Assembly: GCA_023100825.1 (NCBI GenBank)
Contig: CP095846.1
Coordinates: 124,001 to 188,000 of the forward strand
Direction: 5' to 3'
DNA from: Nocardioidaceae bacterium SCSIO 66511
GTDB taxonomy: Bacteria; Actinomycetota; Actinomycetes; Propionibacteriales; Nocardioidaceae
Length of the DNA stretch: 64,000 bases
The position numbers were made by a program, and so were the translations under genes. Numbering within the stretch: the first letter of the stretch is position 1; every line of letters starts with the position of its first letter. A model generated the notes under the pieces. It was not told where the DNA came from. It did not search any database and was given only the letters and a program-made list of their open reading frames with translations. Positions 26,259 to 36,086 of the stretch are shown here, one piece after another.

Positions 26259-27620
26259 ATGTCATCTACCGATTCCTCCGCAGCGCCTTCACGGGCCCGC
26301 GTCGTCGCGACCGCGTCGATCGGGAACCTCGTCGAGTGGTACGACTTCGCGCTCTATGCGTACTCCGCCAGTGCGATCTCGCACGCGTTCTTCCCCGACG
26401 ACAACAAGACCGTCGCACTGCTGAGCACCCTTGCCGTGTTCGGCGTGAGCTTCCTGCTGCGTCCGCTCGGCGGTCTGGTCCTCGGCCGCTACGGCGACAA
26501 GTACGGCCGCAAGAACGTCTTGTCGATCTCCGTGCTCGGCATGGGAGTCTGCACCGTTCTGATGGGTCTCATCCCGACGTACGCGGCGATCGGACTGCTG
26601 GCGCCTGCGCTGCTCGTCATCACCCGACTCGGACAGGGCTTCTTCTCCGGCGGCGAGTACACCGGCGCGTCCACCTTCCTCGTGGAGCATGCCCCGGCCG
26701 ATCGCCGCGGCATGTGGGCGGGCATCTCGGTCGCGACAGGGACCGTACCGTTCGCCTTCGCCGGCTTCATCGTCCTCGCCTTCACAACGATGCCTGATTC
26801 GACATACGACGCGATCGGCTGGCGGATCCCGTTCCTGATCGCCGGGCCGCTTGCACTGGTCGGCCTCTACCTCCGGCTGAAGGTGGCCGAGACTCCGCAG
26901 TTCCAGAATCTGGAGGAGAGTGGGAAGAAGGAGTCGGCCCCGCTGGGTACGGTCTTCGCCGAGCATCGACGTGCGGTGCTCCTCGTGATGGCGATCGCCG
27001 GCTTGAACTCGGTCGCGATGTACACGCTGACCAGCTACATGCCGACGTATCTCAAGGAGAACGTCGGGACGAGCGCCAGTACGGCATCGGCGACGAATGC
27101 CGCAGTTGTCGTGCTGGTGTGTGTGCTCATCCCGTTCTATGGGCGGCTGAGCGACTCCATCGGACGCAAGAAGATTCTGCTGACCGGCGCGGTCGGCGTC
27201 GCAGTTGTTGCAGTGCCCTCCTTCGTACTGATGTCGTCGGGTGCTCCGGGCGCCGCGTTGTACGGACAGATCTTGTATGTGCTTCCGTTCGGATGCGTCG
27301 CCGCGATCCTCTCGACCGTCATGTGCGAGCTCTTCCCGACCGCCGTGCGCTACTCGGGTGCATCGATCGGCTACAACATCGCGTACGCCGTCTTCGGCGG
27401 GACAGCGCCATTCGTCGCACAGCTGCTCGTCGACCAGACGGGAACCCTGCTGGCGCCGGGCTTCTACGTCGGTGCTCTCGCGGTCCTCGCGATTCCCGTT
27501 GCCGTGCTGCTACCCGAGACATATCGCCGGAGTCTCGGCGACGATTCCCCCGAGTGGCCGTCGGCCGGCGCCGACTCTGCCGCATCGGGATCACCATCCG
27601 CAACGACAGCAGGGAGTTAG
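26259..27620 (+). CDS. MFS metabolite:proton symporter (MHS family)
   Basis: A 453-residue transporter with twelve predicted helices. IGNLVEWYDFALYAYSA near the N-terminus, GRYGDKYGRKN in loop 2-3 and RLGQGFFSGGEYTGA are hallmarks of the MHS group (KgtP, ProP, ShiA), which import organic acids or zwitterions with protons. It lies eight bases after the DapA-like gene and probably imports the pathway substrate. Confidence 0.9.
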   Translation: MSSTDSSAAPSRARVVATASIGNLVEWYDFALYAYSASAISHAFFPDDNKTVALLSTLAVFGVSFLLRPLGGLVLGRYGDKYGRKNVLSISVLGMGVCTVLMGLIPTYAAIGLLAPALLVITRLGQGFFSGGEYTGASTFLVEHAPADRRGMWAGISVATGTVPFAFAGFIVLAFTTMPDSTYDAIGWRIPFLIAGPLALVGLYLRLKVAETPQFQNLEESGKKESAPLGTVFAEHRRAVLLVMAIAGLNSVAMYTLTSYMPTYLKENVGTSASTASATNAAVVVLVCVLIPFYGRLSDSIGRKKILLTGAVGVAVVAVPSFVLMSSGAPGAALYGQILYVLPFGCVAAILSTVMCELFPTAVRYSGASIGYNIAYAVFGGTAPFVAQLLVDQTGTLLAPGFYVGALAVLAIPVAVLLPETYRRSLGDDSPEWPSAGADSAASGSPSATTAGS

Positions 27621-27624
27621 TCTC

Positions 27625-29685
27625 GTGGCCTCACTACAGCTCGGGGTGGACATCGGTGGAACCTTCACGGACTTCACCATCGTGGACACCGATACGGGGA
27701 AACGGCACCACGCGAAACGCCCGACCACGCAAGGTCGTCCCGCGGACGCAGTCGTCGACGGTCTCGCTGAGATCGTCGCCGAGCTCGGCTATCGGCCGAG
27801 CGACGTCGATCGGTTCGTGCATGGGCAGACGATCGCGCTCAACACCGTCCTACAGCGGCGCGGTGAGGAACTCGGCCTCGTCGTCACACACGGTTTCCGC
27901 GACGTACTCGAGCTGCGGCGGCTCCACCTCGGCAAGCCGGTGGATCTGTTCGCCGTACGTCCCACACCGCTGATCCCCCGCTCGTGTGTCGTCGAGGTGC
28001 CTGAGCGGATGCTGGTCGACGGTCGCGAAGACACGCCGCTCGATGTCGATGAGCTGATCGCGCAGGTCGCCACACTTCGAGCGGACCACGGTCTGAACAA
28101 CTTCGTCATCGCGTTCCTGCACGCTCACCTCTACCCCGAGCACGAACGCGCCGCCAAGGCCGCTCTACTCGAACGCTGGCCCGATCTGCAGGTCTCGTGC
28201 TCGCACGAGGTATGGCCCGAGATCCGCGAGTACGAGCGCACGATCGCGGCGGTCATCAACGCCTACGTGGCGCCCGCAGTCGAGGCGTACCTCTCCGACC
28301 TGAAGGGTCGGATGGAGGCGATGGGTATGACGGCCCACTGCCTGATCACCAAGTCGAACGGCGGTGTCACCGGCATCGACGACGCGTCCAACAACGCGAT
28401 CCAGACCATGCTCTCGGGGCCGGCATCAGGGATCTCGGCCGTACGTGACGTGATGACCGAGCTCGGTCTCGAAACTGGGCTGACGCTCGACATGGGCGGT
28501 ACGAGCACCGATATCGCAGTGATCCGTAACGGCGAGCCGGTGATGTCTCGTGACGGCGAGGTCGGTGACTTCCCGGTCGTACTACCGGCGATCGAGATCT
28601 TCTCGATCGGCGCGGGCGGTGGCTCGATCGCCAGAGTCGACGACACCGGTGTGCTCAAGGTAGGTCCGCAGAGCGCCGGTGCCGAGCCTGGTCCGGCGTG
28701 CTACGGCAAGGGTGGCACCCTGCCGACGCTCACAGACGCGTTCCTGGTTTGCGGCTTCATGGGCGCCGTCGGCATCGCCGCCGGAACCATGCAACTCGAC
28801 GAGTCCGCAGCACGCGATGCGTTGCGACCACTCGCCGAGACGTTGGGTACTGACATCGAGACCATTGCGAAGCAGGTCGTCGAGGTCGCCACCTCCAACC
28901 TGTACCGCGGTTCCAGCTCGGTGCTCGCCCGGACCGGCGTCGAGCCGAAGCAGACCGCCCTCATTGCGTTCGGCGGCGCCGGCCCGGTGCAGGCCTGTTC
29001 GCTGGCTCAGGAGCTACGAATGCCGCGAGTCATCGTGCCGGCCTCTCCCGGCACGCTGTGTGCAACGGGCGCGATCATGGCCCGCCCGCGCGCCGACTTC
29101 ATTCGTACGCTCAACGCCGATGTCGACGGCCTCGACCTGGCCACGTACACGGCGGCCGAGGCGGAGTTGAGGAGTCAGGCCGCCGTCTGGCTGGAGCGCA
29201 ATGGCTTCAGCGACGCCGGCCCGTCGGTCTCCTTGCAGATCACCGGCGACATGCGCTACGCACGGCAGTCGTACGAGATCGAGGTTGCGCTGCCGGCCGA
29301 GCTCGGCAGTGCGCCGAGCATCGCGTTGCGCGAGGCGTTCGAGAAGACGTACGCCGAGCGGTACGGCATCACGAGCCCGGAGCAGGGCATCGAACTGGTG
29401 TCATTGCGGCTCTTCGCGATCGTCGAGTTGCCGGGTCGTGCCGGCGGCCATATCGCTGCCGCGGCCGGTACGGAGGTTGCGGACCTCGGCTCTCGGACGA
29501 TCATGCACGGCGAGGCGCCGATCGAGGCACGGGTCGTGCCGCCGGAGCGGATGGCGACCGGTCAACCCGTGGAAGGGCCGGCGATCATCAGCCTGCCCGA
29601 CAGCACAATCGTCGTTGTACCGGGATACACCGCGGCGATGGACGAGTACGGAAACGTGATTGCGGAGGCGAACAATGTCGACTGA
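27625..29685 (+). CDS. hyuA: Hydantoinase/oxoprolinase subunit A
   Basis: A 686-residue protein. The N-terminal actin-like ATP-binding fold is clear in LGVDIGGTFTDFTIVDTDTG and later LDMGGTSTDIAVI and FGGAGPVQA. With HyuB it forms ATP-dependent enzymes that open lactam or hydantoin rings, or carboxylate ketones (N-methylhydantoinase, 5-oxoprolinase, acetophenone carboxylase relatives). GTG at 27625 is chosen: it follows AGGGAG and starts right before the conserved strand. It overlaps hyuB by 11 bases. Confidence 0.88.
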   Translation: MASLQLGVDIGGTFTDFTIVDTDTGKRHHAKRPTTQGRPADAVVDGLAEIVAELGYRPSDVDRFVHGQTIALNTVLQRRGEELGLVVTHGFRDVLELRRLHLGKPVDLFAVRPTPLIPRSCVVEVPERMLVDGREDTPLDVDELIAQVATLRADHGLNNFVIAFLHAHLYPEHERAAKAALLERWPDLQVSCSHEVWPEIREYERTIAAVINAYVAPAVEAYLSDLKGRMEAMGMTAHCLITKSNGGVTGIDDASNNAIQTMLSGPASGISAVRDVMTELGLETGLTLDMGGTSTDIAVIRNGEPVMSRDGEVGDFPVVLPAIEIFSIGAGGGSIARVDDTGVLKVGPQSAGAEPGPACYGKGGTLPTLTDAFLVCGFMGAVGIAAGTMQLDESAARDALRPLAETLGTDIETIAKQVVEVATSNLYRGSSSVLARTGVEPKQTALIAFGGAGPVQACSLAQELRMPRVIVPASPGTLCATGAIMARPRADFIRTLNADVDGLDLATYTAAEAELRSQAAVWLERNGFSDAGPSVSLQITGDMRYARQSYEIEVALPAELGSAPSIALREAFEKTYAERYGITSPEQGIELVSLRLFAIVELPGRAGGHIAAAAGTEVADLGSRTIMHGEAPIEARVVPPERMATGQPVEGPAIISLPDSTIVVVPGYTAAMDEYGNVIAEANNVD

Positions 29686-31633
29686 GGTTCCGCTCGAGGT
29701 CTTGTACAACCGGTTCCAGGCAATCGTCGAGAACATGTCCCATGTCATCGAGCGAACTGCCTACGCCACCTTCATCAAGGAGACCGCCGACTTCTCCTGC
29801 GGCGTGGTCGCTACGACGGGGGAGTACGTCGCGTACCCGTGGAACCTCGGCGCTCCGGGGTACCTCGGCACCAACATGAAGGCACTGCTCGACTACTTCC
29901 CCGAGTACGAGCCGGGCGATGTGATCATCTGCAACGATCCGTACCTCATCGGGCAACCGTGTACGCACCTTCCCGATGTGCATGTGGTGCGCCCGATCTT
30001 CGTCGACGGGGAGTTGCTCGCCTGGGCGTACGCCTTCATCCACGCCTCCGACTTCGGTGGCGCCGTGCCGGCGAGTGTCTGGCCGACCGCCCGGGAGATC
30101 TATCAGGAGGGCGTACGACTGCGGCCGACCAAGCTGTACCGGGTCGGCGAAGTCAACACCGAGGTGCTCAACCTGATTCTCGACAACACCCGCATCCCGG
30201 AGACCAACAAGGGTGACCTGGAGGCGATGTGCGCCGGCCTGGAGGTTTGTGAGCGGCAGGTGCTCGAGGCCGTCGAGCGGTTCGGGAAGGACCAGGTGGC
30301 CAGCGGTATCGATCGGGTTCTCGACTACGGCGAGGCACGTGCTCGCCGACTCTTCGAGGAGATTCCGGACGGCTCGTACCACTTCGTCGACTACCTGGAG
30401 GACGACCTGTACTCCGAGGTGCCGGTGCGGATCGAGGTCGATCTGCAGGTGTCCGGCTCGGAGGTCGTCGTCGATTTCGACGGCACCGATCCGCAGGTGA
30501 GCTCGGCGCTCAACATGGCAGGTGTCGCGGGCACGAACTCGCTGCTCTGCCTGGCCCTCGTCGGCTACCTGACCAGCCGAGACGACGATCTGCCCAAATC
30601 CAGCAGCATTCTGCGACCGGTCACGTTGAAGACACCGCCGGGTACGCTCGTCGCCGCGAAGCATCCGGCCGCGATCGGAGTGCGGTACGCCACGGCGATC
30701 CGGGTCGGAGATGCGGTCTACGGCGCACTCGCGCAAGCCTTGCCCGGCAGGATCCCCGCGTGTTCATCCGGATCGATCTCGCCTGTGGTCGCCGCGGTGG
30801 GCCGACCGGAGACGGGTGAGCGCCTCGTCGAGGTGGTGCAACCGATCCTCGGGGGTGGCGGCGGCCGGCCGGACGCCGACGGCTTGGACGCTGCCGAGAG
30901 CGCGTACGGCGGGTTCATGCGGAACACCCCCGTTGAGTCGTGCGAGGCGGCACTACCGATCGTCGTGCGCAGGTACGGGCTGGTGCCGGACACCGGTGGC
31001 GCCGGCCGCTACCGTGGCGGGCTTGCCATGCGGCTCGACTTTCAGGCGACGCACATCGACACCGAGGTCACTGCCCGCGGACTCGAACGGTTCGACCTGG
31101 CCCCGTGGGGAGTCGACGGCGGCGACGCCGGAACCACCGGCCATTGCACGGTCACTCGCGGAGACGAGGTCACCGCGATCGGCAAGTTCGACCTGCTTCG
31201 AATGGCCCGTGGCGACACGGTGAGCATCGTTTCTGCGGCCGGAGCCGGCTACGGTGACCCGGTCGATCGTCCGGCCTCCGAGGTTCTCGAGGACGTCGAG
31301 CGGGGCTTGCTCACCGCGGAGTACGTCGCCGATGCCTACGGCGTCGTCATCACTGACGGGCAGGTGGACGAGCAGCAGACCGCCTCCACCCGCGCTCGGC
31401 TTCGCGTAGCGGGCAATGGCATCGCGTTCGGTAACGGCCGCGCCGAGCTCGAGGCACGCTGGCCGGAGGACGTGCAGGCCGAAGTCCGCGCACTGCTGCT
31501 CGACCTGCCGATCGGAGTTCGTGACTGGGCCAAGCACGAGGCGTACCGCGTCTACCAGGAACGCGGTCATGAGATGAACATCCGTGACCTCTGCGCCGAG
31601 CTGAGGCACAGCCTTGGCGCAGTACCCGGGTGA
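29675..31633 (+). CDS. hyuB: Hydantoinase/oxoprolinase subunit B
   Basis: A 652-residue partner of HyuA. The N-terminal ERTAYATFIKETADFSCG and the following DPYLIGQPCTHLPDVHVV, with its histidines, are characteristic of the HyuB catalytic subunit; AGAGYGDPVDRP near the C-terminus also fits. ATG at 29675 lies within the end of hyuA behind GCGGAGGCG. The substrate cannot be told from sequence alone. Confidence 0.88.
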   Translation: MSTEVPLEVLYNRFQAIVENMSHVIERTAYATFIKETADFSCGVVATTGEYVAYPWNLGAPGYLGTNMKALLDYFPEYEPGDVIICNDPYLIGQPCTHLPDVHVVRPIFVDGELLAWAYAFIHASDFGGAVPASVWPTAREIYQEGVRLRPTKLYRVGEVNTEVLNLILDNTRIPETNKGDLEAMCAGLEVCERQVLEAVERFGKDQVASGIDRVLDYGEARARRLFEEIPDGSYHFVDYLEDDLYSEVPVRIEVDLQVSGSEVVVDFDGTDPQVSSALNMAGVAGTNSLLCLALVGYLTSRDDDLPKSSSILRPVTLKTPPGTLVAAKHPAAIGVRYATAIRVGDAVYGALAQALPGRIPACSSGSISPVVAAVGRPETGERLVEVVQPILGGGGGRPDADGLDAAESAYGGFMRNTPVESCEAALPIVVRRYGLVPDTGGAGRYRGGLAMRLDFQATHIDTEVTARGLERFDLAPWGVDGGDAGTTGHCTVTRGDEVTAIGKFDLLRMARGDTVSIVSAAGAGYGDPVDRPASEVLEDVERGLLTAEYVADAYGVVITDGQVDEQQTASTRARLRVAGNGIAFGNGRAELEARWPEDVQAEVRALLLDLPIGVRDWAKHEAYRVYQERGHEMNIRDLCAELRHSLGAVPG

Positions 31634-32732
31634 CGCCGTGCTGCGAGTACCCGCTCGCCCGGAGCCACGTGACTACGTCCGGCCGGATCCGCTGACGCTC
31701 GGGGCCCTTCGTACGCAGGCGCATGAGCTGCTCGACCCGCTCACGGTCGGCTATCTCGAGAGCGGTGCCGCAGATCAGGTGACACTGTCGGCGAACGAAG
31801 GGGACTTCGGTCGGATCCGGCTGGCGCCGCACGTCCTACGCGACGTCACCGGTGTGACGACGACGACCCAACTCTTCGGCCGGGCGTACGAAAGTCCGGT
31901 GTTTGTTGCGCCGACCGGGTCTCACGGGCTGTTCCATCCCGAAGCCGAGCTGGCAACTGCCGCCGGAGCCGATATGGCGGCGTCGGGCATGGTTCTCAGC
32001 GCGTACTCGAACACGGGCATCGAGCACGTCGCCGCCCGAACGCGCAGCGGGCTCTGGATGCAGGTCAACCCGCCGCCGTCGCGGTCGTACCTCGAGAACC
32101 TGGTCGATCGGGTCGCCGAGTATGCCGAGGCGCTCGTCGTCACCGTCGACACTCCCGTCGTGGGTACGCGGGAGTCGCAACTGTGGGACGGGATCACGCT
32201 GCCCGATGGTCTCGGCTTCCCGATGTTGGACGGCCTCCACCTCGAAACCGAGTCCGGAGGCGGCATCTACCGTAGTGGGCTCGATGCCGCTTTCGATGCG
32301 TCGTCGCTGGAGTGGCTCGTTCGGCGATCGAGGCTTCCCGTCGTCGTCAAGGGCGTGCTGCGAGGCGACGATGCCAAGGTGGCAATCGGCGCCGGCGCGG
32401 CCGGGGTCATCATCTCCAACCACGGCGGGCGAAACCTCGACTCGGGGCGTTCTACGATGCGCGCATTGCCCGAGGTGGCCGATGCCGTTCAGGGTCAGGT
32501 GCCGGTGTTGCTCGACGGAGGCGTACGCCGCGGCACGGACGTGTTGAAGGCGGTAGCGCTCGGTGCGGACGCGGTGCTGGTCGGCCGTCCCGTACTTTGG
32601 GGCTTGACGGTCGGCGGCGCCGAAGGCGTGGCGGCAGTGCTAGAGCTGGTGCGACGCGAACTCGCAATGGCGATGGCGCTCTGCGGGGTCAACAGCGTCG
32701 AACACATCGGACCTGATCTGCTCGACTGGTGA
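31614..32732 (+). CDS. FMN-dependent alpha-hydroxy acid dehydrogenase/oxidase
   Basis: A TIM-barrel flavoprotein of the lactate/glycolate oxidase family, 372 residues from the TTG at 31614 or 364 from the GTG at 31638; GAGG seven bases before the TTG favours the longer form. The active-site histidine and arginine are in SNHGGRNLDSGRS, the flavin lysine in VVVKGVL, and LLDGGVRRGTDVLKA is the phosphate-binding end. It oxidises a 2-hydroxy acid to a 2-keto acid, which could then feed the DapA-like enzyme of the same operon. Confidence 0.87.
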   Translation: MAQYPGDAVLRVPARPEPRDYVRPDPLTLGALRTQAHELLDPLTVGYLESGAADQVTLSANEGDFGRIRLAPHVLRDVTGVTTTTQLFGRAYESPVFVAPTGSHGLFHPEAELATAAGADMAASGMVLSAYSNTGIEHVAARTRSGLWMQVNPPPSRSYLENLVDRVAEYAEALVVTVDTPVVGTRESQLWDGITLPDGLGFPMLDGLHLETESGGGIYRSGLDAAFDASSLEWLVRRSRLPVVVKGVLRGDDAKVAIGAGAAGVIISNHGGRNLDSGRSTMRALPEVADAVQGQVPVLLDGGVRRGTDVLKAVALGADAVLVGRPVLWGLTVGGAEGVAAVLELVRRELAMAMALCGVNSVEHIGPDLLDW

Positions 32733-32748
32733 TAGAGAAAGGCAGTCA

Positions 32749-33705
32749 ATGATGTGGCAGCTACGGCAGCCTCGGCCGGCGGCGTTCGAGCGCCTGGACG
32801 TTCCCGGGCCGACAGCGGATGACGTGGGCTCGGACCACGTTCTGATGCGGTTCCTTGCCGGATCGATCTGCGGCAGCGATATCCCGAAGTTCCTCGGCCA
32901 CGTCGACCCCGACAATCCGTACACCGGGTTGCCGGGCGTACCACTGCACGAGTTCGTCGGTCACATCGAGACGAGCAGGTCCGAGCGGTTCGCGCCCGGC
33001 GATCGGGTCGTCGGAATCGTCGCAAGGTCGGCCGGACTGGCGGAGTACGTTGTCAATCCGGCGCACTATCTGCATCATGTCGATGACCGGCTGAGTGATC
33101 AGCAGGCGACCGTGGTGCAGCCCGTCTCAACGGTGCTGAGCGCCTACTCGAACGTCTCCGACGTAGCCGGCAAGACTGTTGCAGTACTCGGTCTGGGGCC
33201 ACTCGGCATCCTATTTGCTCAAGTGGCGAAGGCGTATGGCGCAGCGCATGTGATCGGAGTGGACAGGGTCGATCGCTCCGACGTCGGTGCGGAGTTCGGC
33301 ATCGACGAGCTGGTGACCTCGGAGGTACGCACCTGGGCCAACGGCCTTGGCGACGGCGCGCGCCCAGAACTCGTGATCGATGCGATCGGCCACCGCCAGG
33401 AGATCGTCGTGGACGCCGTCGAAGCCGCTGCGTTCGGTGGGGAGCTACTCGTCTTCGGGCTTCCCGAGGATCATTACGTCTTTCCCATGCGCGCGTACTT
33501 CCGGAAGAACCTCACCATGTGGGCCGGTGCCACGCAGGACTGGGTCCGCTTCCTGGGGGAGGCGCAGGAACATGTCCTCAAACACGACGTGCTCACGGCC
33601 GCGTACGTCACGCATACGATGCCGGTGTTGGACGCGCAGGACGCGTACGAGCTCTACGCGAGACCCGCGCCCGGGCGGCTGAAGGTCGTGCTGACTCCGC
33701 CGTAG
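32749..33705 (+). CDS. Medium-chain alcohol dehydrogenase-like protein
   Basis: A 318-residue MDR protein. CGSD and HEFVG hold the catalytic zinc ligands, and LGLGPLGI is the NAD(P)-binding turn. The four-cysteine structural zinc loop of typical alcohol dehydrogenases is missing, which explains its short length. It closes the IclR-linked operon, 16 bases after the FMN enzyme, and may handle an alcohol or aldehyde product. Start is one of two adjacent ATGs behind AAAGG. Confidence 0.85.
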   Translation: MMWQLRQPRPAAFERLDVPGPTADDVGSDHVLMRFLAGSICGSDIPKFLGHVDPDNPYTGLPGVPLHEFVGHIETSRSERFAPGDRVVGIVARSAGLAEYVVNPAHYLHHVDDRLSDQQATVVQPVSTVLSAYSNVSDVAGKTVAVLGLGPLGILFAQVAKAYGAAHVIGVDRVDRSDVGAEFGIDELVTSEVRTWANGLGDGARPELVIDAIGHRQEIVVDAVEAAAFGGELLVFGLPEDHYVFPMRAYFRKNLTMWAGATQDWVRFLGEAQEHVLKHDVLTAAYVTHTMPVLDAQDAYELYARPAPGRLKVVLTPP

Positions 33706-33750
33706 TAGGACCGGTTGACGAGCGCACGAAACTCGATGGTCGGCACCGCG

Positions 33751-34245
33751 TCAGGCGCGTTTGACCCTGACCTTGGGTCCGGAGACCGTTCCGGGCGCGG
33801 CGATCAGCGTACGAGCCTCGGAGGACGCCATCGTCACCTGGTTTGACGATTCGAAGCCGGCATCGGTCCACGCCCGATTGAAGCGGCTGATCATCAGACC
33901 CTGCACCGCTCCGGTTGCGATCAGCAGTACGACCAACAGGAGTATCGCCGGCAGGGTGATCGCTGCGCCCGCGTCGACACCGGCAAGGCTGAGGACCAGG
34001 CCGATGGCAAGTGCAGCCACGTCGATCGCCGCGACAACGAGTAAGACGGCCGCAACGACATTGAACGTACGACGGGTCCGTTCAATGCGGGTATCGAGAG
34101 CCTCGAGGTCGGCCATCTCCAGAGTCCTGGTCGTGGCGTGGGTTCCGTACAACTGTTGATGGGACTCCTCGCCCTTCGAACGCTGCCTGATGACGGTGCC
34201 GTCCGCAGCGATGTGCCACTGGACCGTCCACGGCTTGTCTCGCAT
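33751..34245 (-). CDS. Two-helix membrane protein of unknown function
   Basis: A 164-residue protein not assigned to a family. A soluble N-terminal part (about 1-60, including a short charged helix LEALDTRIERTRR) is followed by two hydrophobic segments at about 61-90 and 95-125. The start at 34245 is tentative: GGGAGG lies rather far upstream. It is convergent with the dehydrogenase gene. Confidence 0.6.
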   Translation of the reverse strand: MRDKPWTVQWHIAADGTVIRQRSKGEESHQQLYGTHATTRTLEMADLEALDTRIERTRRTFNVVAAVLLVVAAIDVAALAIGLVLSLAGVDAGAAITLPAILLLVVLLIATGAVQGLMISRFNRAWTDAGFESSNQVTMASSEARTLIAAPGTVSGPKVRVKRA

Positions 34246-34361
34246 CGACACTCGTTTGCCTCCCGCGAAGTGTGACTCGTACGGACACTGTGGCGCACCA
34301 GTATCGCGTGGTCGAGGGAGCACAGCCGCGGCGGTCGGGTTCCGGGTCTCGGTCGCTTCGA

Positions 34362-34904
34362 CTACTGAGGCGATAGTCGGTCGAACGGTGCGGCGTAGCG
34401 GAAGAGCCCGGTTTGGCCGTCGTACCGAGTCAGGGTGCGAACCTGGAAGTAGTCGCCCCAGGCCTTGTCCGGAGCGGTCACTCTTTCCGATGCGGCCGGG
34501 ACGAATCCGAATCGACGGTAGTACGCAGGATCGCCGAGCAGCGCCACGAGGGGTTCGTCCAGTGCGTCGGCCGCGCCGAGTACGGCGTGCATCAGAGCCG
34601 AGCCGATGCCCGTCTTCTGCCCCTCCGGGTGCACACTCACCGGCCCGAGGCCGAGGGACGGATGCTCGTCGACGTGCGCTCGCGTACAGACCACATGGCC
34701 AACCACCACACCGTCGTCGACTGCGACCAGGGACAGCTCCGGGATCCAACCGACGTCGTCTCGCAGCCACGACACCAAGGTTGCTTCACCCGGCTCACCG
34801 CCGGGTTCGACAGGCGGAGCACTGTGGGGCGCACTGCGGAAGGCTGCGGCGGTGACGTCGCGGACCATGTCGATGTCGCCAGGGCGTTCGCGTCTGATCA
34901 GCAC
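34362..34904 (-). CDS. GNAT family N-acetyltransferase
   Basis: A 180-residue acyltransferase of the YhbS-like branch. The acetyl-CoA binding region is GPVSVHPEGQKTGIGSALM, followed by ALLGDPAYYRRFGFVPA, typical of this branch. The substrate is unknown. The gene stands alone on the minus strand. Confidence 0.87.
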   Translation of the reverse strand: MLIRRERPGDIDMVRDVTAAAFRSAPHSAPPVEPGGEPGEATLVSWLRDDVGWIPELSLVAVDDGVVVGHVVCTRAHVDEHPSLGLGPVSVHPEGQKTGIGSALMHAVLGAADALDEPLVALLGDPAYYRRFGFVPAASERVTAPDKAWGDYFQVRTLTRYDGQTGLFRYAAPFDRLSPQ

Positions 34905-35020
34905 CTCGGAACCGTTTCACCGGCGCCCGGCTGACACAACGGGTTTTCGGCGGGCGGGTACGGCCTGGGCTCTGAGATCTATGCGGCCACCGAGGCAGTG
35001 GTGCTGCTGCGGAATTGCGC

Positions 35021-35992
35021 TCAGGCCATTGCTCCGTACTTGGTGGCCACGGCATGGAACGCTTCCTTGGGCCGCCAGGTACTGGCGTCGTCCGGATGCA
35101 CCGCGACCAACCCGAATCCGGCGAGGTCGAGATCGTGTGCAGGGTCGTCGGGGCGATGCGGGAAATCGGCCATACAGAACGTGAAAGCGAAACAGCCCTC
35201 GACACCTTCGGTGGCATACACGTCGATCAGCTCGGCGAGGTACGTCGCCTGGACCGATTCGTCTCGGGCGTTTCCGTTCTTGATCTTCGGCGGGTCGGCG
35301 AACCAGTTGACGACCTGGAAGGACCCCGGCCCACGACGATCGCCGCCGGTCTGGGCGCCGCAGCCGAACTCGGTGATGACGACTGGCTTTCCCGCAGACG
35401 CAACCAATTCGCGTACGCGTCGGCGATAGCTCACCGCGTCGGTGCCGATTCGGTAGAGGTTGACTCCGACGAAGTCGAACGGTGCGTGGTCCACGTCCTC
35501 CCACAGTGCTGCCCCGTAGCCCAACTGGCCGGCGAAGTGTTCGCGCGCCACTGACACGGCGTCGGTCAGGAGTCGGTCGAGCCCCCGTGCGATGCGGCCG
35601 CGCAGCAGCCGCCCCGCGCGCAGGATCAAAGCCAGCCGTAACATCTGGTGCGGGCCGGGGACGATGCCGCGGGCTGTCAGGGAGAACTCGGTGCCAATGA
35701 GCAGAGACACCGTGCGTTCCGGCGTGACGGTCCGGAGTTCCTCTGCGGCGCGAGCCATCCGCTGCAAGTGCCCGAGCAGCTCGCTCGCCCGAGCGTCCGG
35801 CAGCTGTGGGCGGACCACGATGTCGAGGCCCTCGTCTATTGCGATCCGAGCAGCCTCGACGAGCGTCTCGACTTCACTGTCGATGAGCATGACACTCGTG
35901 CAGAACAGATCTCGGCGGATGACGCGCATGATCCGTCGTACCTCGTCGACCGGGTGGACGCCAGAGGTGTACGAGACGCCGCGAGTACGCAT
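35021..35992 (-). CDS. TIM-barrel glycoside hydrolase-like protein
   Basis: A 323-residue cytoplasmic protein with strand-like segments arranged as in a (beta/alpha)8 barrel. Two glutamates sit where retaining glycosidases hold their acid/base and nucleophile: IGTEFSLTARG and VVITEFGCGAQ. Actinobacterial relatives are sometimes labelled abortive infection proteins without experimental basis. I would not claim a phage-defence role. No signal peptide is seen. Substrate unknown. Confidence 0.6.
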   Translation of the reverse strand: MRTRGVSYTSGVHPVDEVRRIMRVIRRDLFCTSVMLIDSEVETLVEAARIAIDEGLDIVVRPQLPDARASELLGHLQRMARAAEELRTVTPERTVSLLIGTEFSLTARGIVPGPHQMLRLALILRAGRLLRGRIARGLDRLLTDAVSVAREHFAGQLGYGAALWEDVDHAPFDFVGVNLYRIGTDAVSYRRRVRELVASAGKPVVITEFGCGAQTGGDRRGPGSFQVVNWFADPPKIKNGNARDESVQATYLAELIDVYATEGVEGCFAFTFCMADFPHRPDDPAHDLDLAGFGLVAVHPDDASTWRPKEAFHAVATKYGAMA

Positions 35993-36086
35993 GCCCCATC
36001 ATCGCAAGGCATCGATCTGCACGTGGGTGGACGTTGGGTGACAGTGCGGAATTGCCGCTGCAGATCTCCCAGGCCGGACTCTCGGG

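Noticed and set aside
35021-35992. Phage defence (abortive infection) role for the TIM-barrel protein
   Set aside because: The label used for some relatives has no basis visible in the sequence; the two glutamates point to a glycosidase-like enzyme, and no defence genes are adjacent.
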